Assembly: GCA_900551665.1 (NCBI GenBank)
Contig: URWW01000025.1
Span: forward strand, 1-26,170
Source of the DNA: an uncultured Collinsella sp.
GTDB taxonomy: Bacteria; Actinomycetota; Coriobacteriia; Coriobacteriales; Coriobacteriaceae
Direction: 5' to 3'
Length of the DNA stretch: 26,170 nucleotides
Shown: positions 7,319 through 13,245 of the stretch, piece after piece
Position numbering within the stretch: position 1 is the stretch's first letter
Layout: every line of letters starts with the position of its first letter
Notes under the pieces: generated by a model
Databases searched by the model: none
Told to the model about the DNA's origin: nothing
Seen by the model: only the letters and a program-made list of their open reading frames with translations
Program-made: the position numbers and the translations under genes

Positions 7319-8557
7319 ATGAGCACGACCGAGATCACCTTGTTCGACCGCCTGAATTCCATGCCCGACCAGCTGTCCTGTGGACTCGTCGAGCGTATGG
7401 AGGACGATCGCGCACGGGGGTGGGTCAATCCCTATCGCGCGCTCGATGAGGACGTGATCCGCAGAGAGGACCGTCCAGCCGATCGCAACAGCATTTGGCG
7501 CCCCTCTTACGTGCGCGACACCGAGAAGATCTTGCACCTTCCAGCATACAACCGTTATAACGGCAAGACGCAGGTCTTCAGCTTCCGCAGCAACGACGAC
7601 CTGTCCCGTCGCGGCCTGCACGTGCAGCTCGTGGCCCGTATCGCGCGCGACATCGGCCGTGCACTCGGCCTCAATTGCGATCTCATCGAGGCGATCGGTC
7701 TCGGGCACGACCTCGGCCATACGCCCTTCGGGCATACGGGCGAGGCGTTGTTGAACGACATCAGCGAGGCTCGGACCGGCCGTTCGTTTTTCCACAACGT
7801 CCATTCCGTCCGCGTCCTGGACGGGCTGTACGGCAGGAATCTCTCGCTGCAGACCCTCGACGGCGTGCTCTGTCATAACGGCGAATATGAGCAGCGCGTT
7901 TTCGAACTGTCCGGCTTGAGTGGATTTGAGGAGTTCGACGCAATCGTCGATCGTTGCTATGCGAGCGATTTCGACTACGTGAAGACGCTTCGTCCCATGA
8001 CGCTCGAGGCCTGCGTGGTCCGCATCTCCGACATCATCGCCTATGTCGGGCGCGACCGCCAAGATGCCATCGAGGCGGGTCTTGTGGATGAGGGCACGTT
8101 TGCCGACGGCATGGGCGGCCGGTACAACTCGTGGATCCTAACGCGTGCGTCAATCGACATCGTCGAGCACAGTTACGGCAAGGACCGTATCGAGATGAGC
8201 GAGGAGCTCTTCGAGGAGATTCGCCGTGCCAAGCGTGAGAACTACGCGATGATCTACCATTCCGTCGCGATCGAGGAGGAGCGCAAGGACATGATGGCGC
8301 GAGCGTTCAGCCTCATGTTCGAGCACTTCCTCGGCGACCTCAAGGCGCATGACGAACACAGCACCATCTTTAGGCACCACATTGCCAGGATCGACAAATC
8401 GCTTGCACATTACGGCCGCACGTACGATTGGTCGAGCGACTTTGACCAGACGGTGATCGACTATATCGCCAGCATGACGGACGGCTATTTCATCGAGCTC
8501 GCATGCACGCTGTTCCCCGAGCTCGATTTTCCGCAGCGCACCTACATCAACGAGTAA
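7319..8557 (+). CDS. dgt: dGTP triphosphohydrolase-like HD-domain protein
   Basis: Hydrolyses dNTPs (classically dGTP) to the nucleoside and triphosphate, balancing precursor pools. The HD metal-binding motif is intact in GHDLGHTPFGHTGE (residues ~121-134), preceded by RRGLHVQLVARIARDIGR, and CHNGEYEQ follows. The 412-residue length is normal for the dNTPase group. I chose the ATG at 7319; a TTG at 7307 is an in-frame alternative. No ideal ribosome-binding site is seen, only a weak GAGAG or GGGTGAG. Substrate preference within the dNTPase family is not readable from sequence. The gene is followed by rarA, which has its own promoter. Confidence 0.9.
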   Translation: MSTTEITLFDRLNSMPDQLSCGLVERMEDDRARGWVNPYRALDEDVIRREDRPADRNSIWRPSYVRDTEKILHLPAYNRYNGKTQVFSFRSNDDLSRRGLHVQLVARIARDIGRALGLNCDLIEAIGLGHDLGHTPFGHTGEALLNDISEARTGRSFFHNVHSVRVLDGLYGRNLSLQTLDGVLCHNGEYEQRVFELSGLSGFEEFDAIVDRCYASDFDYVKTLRPMTLEACVVRISDIIAYVGRDRQDAIEAGLVDEGTFADGMGGRYNSWILTRASIDIVEHSYGKDRIEMSEELFEEIRRAKRENYAMIYHSVAIEEERKDMMARAFSLMFEHFLGDLKAHDEHSTIFRHHIARIDKSLAHYGRTYDWSSDFDQTVIDYIASMTDGYFIELACTLFPELDFPQRTYINE

Positions 8558-8571
8558 ATACGAACAGGTGT

Positions 8572-8599
8572 TTGAATAGGGCTGGTCGTTTGATACACT
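8572..8599 (+). promoter_or_regulatory. Predicted promoter of rarA
   Basis: TTGAAT (8572-8577) and TACACT (8594-8599) are spaced by 16 bases, each matching four of six consensus positions. They lie in the 75-base gap between the dGTPase stop and the rarA start. Confidence 0.5.
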
Positions 8600-8632
8600 C
8601 TTGTTCGAATGAACGATCGTCGGAGAAGGCCC

Positions 8633-9958
8633 ATGGACACGTTATTTTCCAGCAACGAGCGCGTAAAACAGCTCAAGAACGCACCGCTTGCGGTTCGCAT
8701 GCGCCCGTCGACGCTCGATGATTACGTGGGTCAGAAGAAGGCCGTGGGCCCGGGCTCCTGGCTTCGATCCGCCATCGAGCACGACGTGCTTTCCAGTGTG
8801 ATTCTGTACGGACCCGCAGGTACGGGCAAGACCACGTTGGCGCATATCATCGCCTCGCATACCAAGAGCGAGTTCGTCGAGGTCTCCGCGGTCACGGGCA
8901 CCGTCAAGGACCTGCGCCGAGAGATCGATGAGGCAAAGCACCGCCTCATGATGTTCGACCGCCGCACCATCTTGTTCATCGACGAGATTCATCGCTTCTC
9001 CCGTTCCCAGCAAGATGCCCTGCTCCACGCGGTCGAGAACCGCACGGTCGTCATGATCGGCGCCACGACGGAGAACCCGTACTTCGAGGTGAACTCCGCG
9101 TTGCTGTCGCGCAGCCGCGTCGTGGAGCTCGAGCACCTGGCCGATGAGGACGTCGAGCGCCTGGTCCGCCGTGCCCTGAGCGCCCCGGAGGGGCTCGACG
9201 GGCGCTTCAGCGCCAGCGATGAGGTTGTTCGCGCGATTTGCACACTCGCCGCCGGCGACGGGCGCAGTTCGCTCACCACGCTCGAGCTGGCGAGCGAGAT
9301 CGCCCTTACCAGGCCCGGTCGCGAGGGCGAAGCCCCGGCCGATCCCGCATCTCCCATCCCAATCGAGCTCGAAGATGTGAAGCAAGCCAACCCGCGCCGC
9401 GGCCTGTCGTACGACAAGTCCGGCGACATGCATTACGACATCATCTCGGCTTTCATCAAATCCATGCGCGGCAGCGATCCCGACGCGGCGGTGTATTGGC
9501 TCGCCCGTATGATCGACGCCGGGGAGGACCCCAAGTTCATCGCCCGACGCATCATGATCCAGGCGAGCGAGGACATCGGCAACGCCGATCCCACCGCGCT
9601 CCTCGTGGCCGAGGCCGCATTTAAGGCGGCCGAGGTCATTGGCTATCCGGAGTGCCGCATCAACCTCGCGCAAGCCGCCATTTACAACGCCCTCGCGCCC
9701 AAGTCGAATGCCGCCGAGGCCGCCATCGACGCCGCTCTGGCCGACGTTCGCACAAGCGGGCAGCGTGAGGTGCCCAGCTACTTGCGTGACCGTCATCGCC
9801 CCGGTTCAGACGAATATGGCGACTATAAGTACCCGCACGATTACCCCCAGGGCTGGGTGGAGCAACGCTATTTGCCCGAGGGCCTGGAACGCGGGGCTTT
9901 TTGGCATCCCAGCGGTCGCGGTTGGGAGCAATGGCGGGCGGAGAACAGGCCGCGCTAG
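8633..9958 (+). CDS. rarA: Replication-associated recombination protein A (AAA+ ATPase)
   Basis: RarA/MgsA is a clamp-loader-like AAA+ ATPase that acts at stalled replication forks. The ATG at 8633 is favoured by GGAGAAGG just upstream; an in-frame ATG at 8609 lacks one. Motifs: Walker A GPAGTGKTT (residues 60-68), Walker B ILFIDEIHRF (Asp117, Glu118), sensor 1 GATTENPYFEVNSAL, and the family's C-terminal tetramerisation region with YDKSGDMHYD, ISAFIKSMRGSD and SEDIGNADP. The 441-residue length is typical. It ends 80 bases before the sigma-factor operon, with the predicted promoter of that operon starting only 13 bases after its stop. Confidence 0.95.
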   Translation: MDTLFSSNERVKQLKNAPLAVRMRPSTLDDYVGQKKAVGPGSWLRSAIEHDVLSSVILYGPAGTGKTTLAHIIASHTKSEFVEVSAVTGTVKDLRREIDEAKHRLMMFDRRTILFIDEIHRFSRSQQDALLHAVENRTVVMIGATTENPYFEVNSALLSRSRVVELEHLADEDVERLVRRALSAPEGLDGRFSASDEVVRAICTLAAGDGRSSLTTLELASEIALTRPGREGEAPADPASPIPIELEDVKQANPRRGLSYDKSGDMHYDIISAFIKSMRGSDPDAAVYWLARMIDAGEDPKFIARRIMIQASEDIGNADPTALLVAEAAFKAAEVIGYPECRINLAQAAIYNALAPKSNAAEAAIDAALADVRTSGQREVPSYLRDRHRPGSDEYGDYKYPHDYPQGWVEQRYLPEGLERGAFWHPSGRGWEQWRAENRPR

Positions 9959-9970
9959 GGTTTGGGCCTT

Positions 9971-9999
9971 GTTTGCGCCTTGCCCTTGTGGGGTATCAT
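9971..9999 (+). promoter_or_regulatory. Predicted SigB/SigF-type promoter of the sigma-factor operon
   Basis: GTTT (9971-9974) and GGGTAT (9991-9996) are 16 bases apart, or GTTTGC and GGGTAT 14 bases apart. This fits the published promoter classes of Bacillus SigB (GTTTAA, about 14 bases, GGGTAT) and mycobacterial SigF (GTTT, 15-17 bases, GGGTA). It lies in an 80-base intergenic gap, 43 bases before the first start codon of the operon that encodes a sigma factor of this family. A weaker housekeeping reading (TTGCGC with TATCAT at 9994-9999) overlaps it. Confidence 0.65.
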
Positions 10000-10038
10000 C
10001 AACCTTACGTGTGTCGCTCGTTTGCAATGGAGGCATCC

Positions 10039-10602
10039 ATGGAACCTATGCAGATCGTCCTTGTCGTACTCGCCTTGGTCGGCGTTTGGGCCGTTGCGGA
10101 GCTCGCGCTCACCCTGCGTCGCACCCGCGACGTCGTGGCCTCGCTCGACAAGACGGTGGAGCAGGTCAACAGCACCATCGAGGAGGCTCGTCCTGTCGTA
10201 GCCAAGCTCGATGGCGTCGTCGATGAGCTCCAGCCCGCAGTTGCCCAGGTCGAGCCGCTGCTCAAGCATACGACCGTCGCCGTTGAGGCGCTGTCTGCCG
10301 ATTTGATCGAGGTCAATGGCGTTCTGCGCGATGTCTCCGCCGTGAGTGGTGCCGCCAGCAGCGCTTCTAACGCCGTCACCGAGCTTGCCGACGCCGCATC
10401 CGGCAAGGTCCAAAGGTTGCTCAACCGCGGCCACAAGGCCGCAGCCCCCAAGGCCGTCAAGCCCGCGCCCGTGCACGATGACGAGCCCGTTGCCCAGTCT
10501 GCGGCCCAGCCTGCCGAGGCGCCCGCGCCTGAGGCCGAGCCCCAGGCCGAGCCCCGCACCTACTTCACCTACAACCCCGGCGAGGAGACCATCGATGAAT
10601 AA
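10039..10602 (+). CDS. DUF948-like membrane-anchored coiled-coil protein
   Basis: First gene of the sigma-factor operon. ATG 10039 has TGGAGG five bases upstream. The 187-residue protein has one N-terminal membrane helix (residues ~4-26), then a long amphipathic helical region with heptad-like spacing (VEQVNSTIEEARPVVAKLD and following, to about residue 130), and a Pro/Ala/Glu-rich acidic tail. This is the pattern of the DUF948 family; the B. subtilis member YtxG is a general stress protein, which fits its position here. The molecular function is unknown. Its last codons overlap the next gene's start by eight bases. Confidence 0.75.
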   Translation: MEPMQIVLVVLALVGVWAVAELALTLRRTRDVVASLDKTVEQVNSTIEEARPVVAKLDGVVDELQPAVAQVEPLLKHTTVAVEALSADLIEVNGVLRDVSAVSGAASSASNAVTELADAASGKVQRLLNRGHKAAAPKAVKPAPVHDDEPVAQSAAQPAEAPAPEAEPQAEPRTYFTYNPGEETIDE

Positions 10603-10981
10603 CCCCACTGCCATCTCTCTCGTCGTTTCGTGCGACCCCGATCTGGCCCGTCTCGTCCGCATGACCGCGGCGAACGTCGCCACGCTCTCCTCCATGTCAG
10701 TCGAGTGTGTCGAGGATATCCGCATGGCTGCCGAGGAGGCCTTCATCTACGCGTGCGCCACCTCGCCCGACGAGACCCTTACCATCGATTTCGATGTCGA
10801 TTCCACGCGCGTGGCCATGACGTTCACCCTTGAGGCGGATGCCTTTGCTGAGCCCTCTGCCGACGATCCCACCGCCGCGTACGCCGATCTGATCCTCGGC
10901 TCCGTCTGCGATGTCTATCAGAAGGTCGAGTCTCCCGCCCGTCTCGTGCTCGAAGTGAAGGCGGACGTCGATGACCTCTAA
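10595..10981 (+). CDS. RsbW-like anti-sigma factor with a degenerate ATP site
   Basis: Placed directly before a SigB-family gene and overlapping both neighbours (8 bases upstream, 11 downstream), it is most likely the cognate anti-sigma factor. The 128-residue protein aligns with the histidine-kinase-like ATPase fold of RsbW/SpoIIAB: an N-terminal strand-helix, then DIRMAAEEAF matching the N-box helix. Glu48 is kept, but the Asn that binds magnesium is Tyr52 here. No DxGxG (G1) or GxGL (G2) box is recognisable in FTLEADAF or the YADLILGS region. Kinase activity towards an RsbV partner is therefore doubtful; it may bind the sigma factor without ATP. No rsbV or phosphatase gene is present. The family call rests on weak similarity plus context. 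Confidence 0.65.
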   Translation: MNNPTAISLVVSCDPDLARLVRMTAANVATLSSMSVECVEDIRMAAEEAFIYACATSPDETLTIDFDVDSTRVAMTFTLEADAFAEPSADDPTAAYADLILGSVCDVYQKVESPARLVLEVKADVDDL

Positions 10982-11756
10982 GACCTCGGGTAAGAGCGCT
11001 TGGGATAAGGAGAAGACCCGCGAGCTCTTCCGCCGATTCAAGGAGGAAGGGGACATGGACGCGCGTGAGAAGCTCGTCATGTCCCACCTGAACCTCGTGC
11101 GCTTCATCGCTAATAAATTCAAAAACAGGGGAGAGCCCATCGACGATCTGGTCCAGGTCGGGTACCTTGGTCTGCTCAAGGCGATCGACCGCTTCGACCC
11201 CAGTCGCGGGCTCGAGTTCACCACCTTCGCCACGCCCACCATCATGGGCGAGATCAAGCGCCATTTCCGTGATAAGGGCTGGTCGGTCCGCGTGCCGCGC
11301 CGCCTGCAGGAGCTCTCGGCCAAGGTCAACCAGGCCACAGACACGCTCACCTCGCAGTTGCAGCGCTCGCCGACCATCGCCGAGATCGCCGATTACCTTG
11401 ACGCGACCGTGGACGAGGTCCTTGAGGCCATGGAGTCCTCCTCTGCGTACAGCTCGGTCTCCCTCGAGGCCCCGTCTGGCGCCGACGACGATGACACTCC
11501 GTCGGTCATCGATCGCTATGCGACCGAGGATTCCGATCTCGCGTTCACGGACGACCGCATCATCATCGAGGAGGCGCTCGCGAGCTTCTCCCCGAGGGAG
11601 CGCGACGTCATCGAGATGCGCTTCCTCAAGGGCATGACGCAGATCGAGATCGCCGAGAAGCTCGGCATCTCGCAGGTCCAGGTCAGCCGCCTGCTGCGCC
11701 GGACGCTCAAGAAGATCCAGGATAAGATCGACCCCGAAGGGGTCATGACCGGTTAA
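10971..11756 (+). CDS. RNA polymerase sigma factor, SigB/SigF/SigG family
   Basis: Alternative sigma factor of group 3. Region 2 (residues ~36-105) is clear: HLNLVRFIANKF, DDLVQVGYLGLLKAIDRFDP, EFTTFATPTIMGEIKRHFRD. Region 3 follows with VRVPRRLQEL and SPTIAEIADYL. Region 4 (residues ~200-250) has SPRERDVIEMRFL and the helix-turn-helix TQIEIAEKLGISQVQVSR. At 261 residues it has the usual size of SigB/SigF and lacks region 1.1. It overlaps the anti-sigma gene by 11 bases, so the two are translationally coupled. It probably controls a general stress or stationary-phase regulon, and the promoter at 9971 suggests it drives its own operon. Confidence 0.9.
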   Translation: MTSKTSGKSAWDKEKTRELFRRFKEEGDMDAREKLVMSHLNLVRFIANKFKNRGEPIDDLVQVGYLGLLKAIDRFDPSRGLEFTTFATPTIMGEIKRHFRDKGWSVRVPRRLQELSAKVNQATDTLTSQLQRSPTIAEIADYLDATVDEVLEAMESSSAYSSVSLEAPSGADDDDTPSVIDRYATEDSDLAFTDDRIIIEEALASFSPRERDVIEMRFLKGMTQIEIAEKLGISQVQVSRLLRRTLKKIQDKIDPEGVMTG

Positions 11757-11807
11757 ACCCGGCTGCCGCGCCATCTTCGGCGATGCGCCGGATGCATAAG
11801 GGGAATC

Positions 11808-13175
11808 ATGAAGCACGACACCGCCCGCGCCGAGCGCCTCATGCGCACGACGTTTTTGAACATTTGGATCGTCATCGGAGTGATCATCATCTGCGCGGTG
11901 GTGTTCCAGCTCATCGGGTCCCTGTCCAACGTCCTGATTTTCCTCTCGGTTGGCGCCATCTCGGCTTTTATGGCTTCTCCGATCGTGAACTTCCTCGAGC
12001 GGCGCGGTCTGCCGCGCGGTGGTGGCGCCCTCATCGGTCTGCTCATCGTCATCGTGGGCTTTGTCTTGCTCTTTGCCTTGGTGATCCCTATGGTCACCGG
12101 CCAGCTGATCGACCTTTTGCGTGACGCTCCCGCCAAGCTCGCCGCCCTGAGTTCCTGGGCCATGCGCATGGAGAACGAGTTCGCCATTGTAGAGCACCTG
12201 AATGACGTGGTGAATATCGAGTCGCTGTTCGCCTCCGCGCAGGACATGATCAATCAGGCGCTCTCGGGCCTGCTCGCCGCGGTCCGCGACGGCATCGTGC
12301 CCATGGTGAACAACATCGCCTCCATGGTGTTCATCGTCTTTCTTGGATTCGTGTTGGCGTTCTGGCTCGCGTGCGACTATCCGCGCATCAATGAGGAGAT
12401 CTGCCGCATCCTTCCCGAGGATAAGGCCGACGATTATCGCCTCATGGTCGCGGTGCTCAGCCGTTCCGTGGGCGGTTACCTGCGCTCGACCCTGATCAAC
12501 TCCGTGATCCAGGGATTCCTGGCGTTCGTCGGATTCATGATCGTGGGCCACCCTTATGCCATTACGATGGGCATCCTCTCGGGCATCCTGAACATCATCC
12601 CGGTGGTCGGCCCTTCGATCTCGGCCATCATCGCGACGCTCATCGCCCTGGTGTACAGCCCGATCATGGCCATCTGGACCATGGTCATGGCCATGCTCTC
12701 GCAAAACATCACCGACAACGTGATCGCCCCCAAGATCAACCAGTCCACCATGCAGGTCCATCCCGTGATGTCGCTCACGGCCCTCGTGGTCGGCTCCACC
12801 TTTGGTGGGGCGATCGGCATGATCGTCGCGTTGCCGCTCGTGGCGGTCATCAAGTCGCTGTTCATCTTCTATTTCGAGACCCGTACCGGCGAGCAGATTG
12901 TCTCGTATGAGGGTGCGCTGTTCCGCGGCGCCCCGTTCCGCGACGCACAGGGCCGCCCCGTCCCCGCGTTCGACGCACTGGGCGACGACACCTTCGTCGC
13001 CGACTCGCAGATTCTTGCGAGCGATTCGGTGCCCGAGGCCGAGGCGCTGCCCAAGCCCGAGCTCGAGAATCCCTGGGCGAAGCTCATCGATTTTGAGATG
13101 CCCTTCTCCGCGCACGAGCGGGCGGAGGACGCCAAGAAACCCGAGGAAACCGACACAACTGACGACGTGCGTTAA
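11808..13175 (+). CDS. AI-2E/PerM family transporter
   Basis: Polytopic inner-membrane protein of the AI-2 exporter-like superfamily, whose members have been linked to autoinducer-2 export or to sodium-proton exchange; the substrate here is unknown. AAGGGG precedes the ATG. Several hydrophobic segments are visible, beginning at residues ~11-35 and 60-85, then a soluble stretch around 100-150, and further helices from ~165. The family's C-terminal signature regions include GILNIIPVVGPSISAI, DNVIAPKINQSTMQVHPV and VGSTFGGAIGMIVALPLVAV. An acidic cytoplasmic tail of about 90 residues ends the protein. It lies 51 bases after the sigma factor gene with no terminator seen, so it may be co-transcribed with it. 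Confidence 0.88.
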   Translation: MKHDTARAERLMRTTFLNIWIVIGVIIICAVVFQLIGSLSNVLIFLSVGAISAFMASPIVNFLERRGLPRGGGALIGLLIVIVGFVLLFALVIPMVTGQLIDLLRDAPAKLAALSSWAMRMENEFAIVEHLNDVVNIESLFASAQDMINQALSGLLAAVRDGIVPMVNNIASMVFIVFLGFVLAFWLACDYPRINEEICRILPEDKADDYRLMVAVLSRSVGGYLRSTLINSVIQGFLAFVGFMIVGHPYAITMGILSGILNIIPVVGPSISAIIATLIALVYSPIMAIWTMVMAMLSQNITDNVIAPKINQSTMQVHPVMSLTALVVGSTFGGAIGMIVALPLVAVIKSLFIFYFETRTGEQIVSYEGALFRGAPFRDAQGRPVPAFDALGDDTFVADSQILASDSVPEAEALPKPELENPWAKLIDFEMPFSAHERAEDAKKPEETDTTDDVR

Positions 13176-13177
13176 CG

Positions 13178-13183
13178 TATAAT
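13178..13183 (+). promoter_or_regulatory. Predicted -10 element of the alaS promoter
   Basis: A perfect TATAAT lies three bases after the transporter stop. The best -35 at 17 bases spacing (13155-13160, ACAACT) is weak. Transcription would start near 13190 and give a leader of about 55 bases. Confidence 0.55.
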
Positions 13184-13185
13184 AA

Positions 13186-13241
13186 CTGGGTTTGGAAACT
13201 GTTCCCCCTAGGTGGGGACGCGAATTGAACCCAGGGAGTTT
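13186..13241 (+). other. Structured leader of alaS
   Basis: CTGGGTT (13186-13192) pairs perfectly with AACCCAG (13228-13234), enclosing an inner stem TCCCC (13203-13207) with GGGGA (13214-13218). The outer stem takes up the first bases of the ribosome-binding site AGGGAG (13233-13238). A third pairing, AAACT (13196-13200) with AGTTT (13237-13241), would cross the outer stem. Whether this regulates translation is inference. Confidence 0.5.
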
Positions 13242-13245
13242 ACGC

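Noticed and set aside
11757..11807. Weak inverted repeat (CCGGC...GCCGG) between the sigma factor and transporter genes
   Set aside because: It has only five paired bases with a long loop and no T-run, so it is not convincing as a terminator.
13196..13230. T-box-like stretch (GGTGGGGACGCG) in the alaS leader
   Set aside because: It only loosely resembles the T-box GGGTGGNACCGCG motif. The leader is about 55 bases, far too short for a specifier stem plus antiterminator, and no terminator follows.
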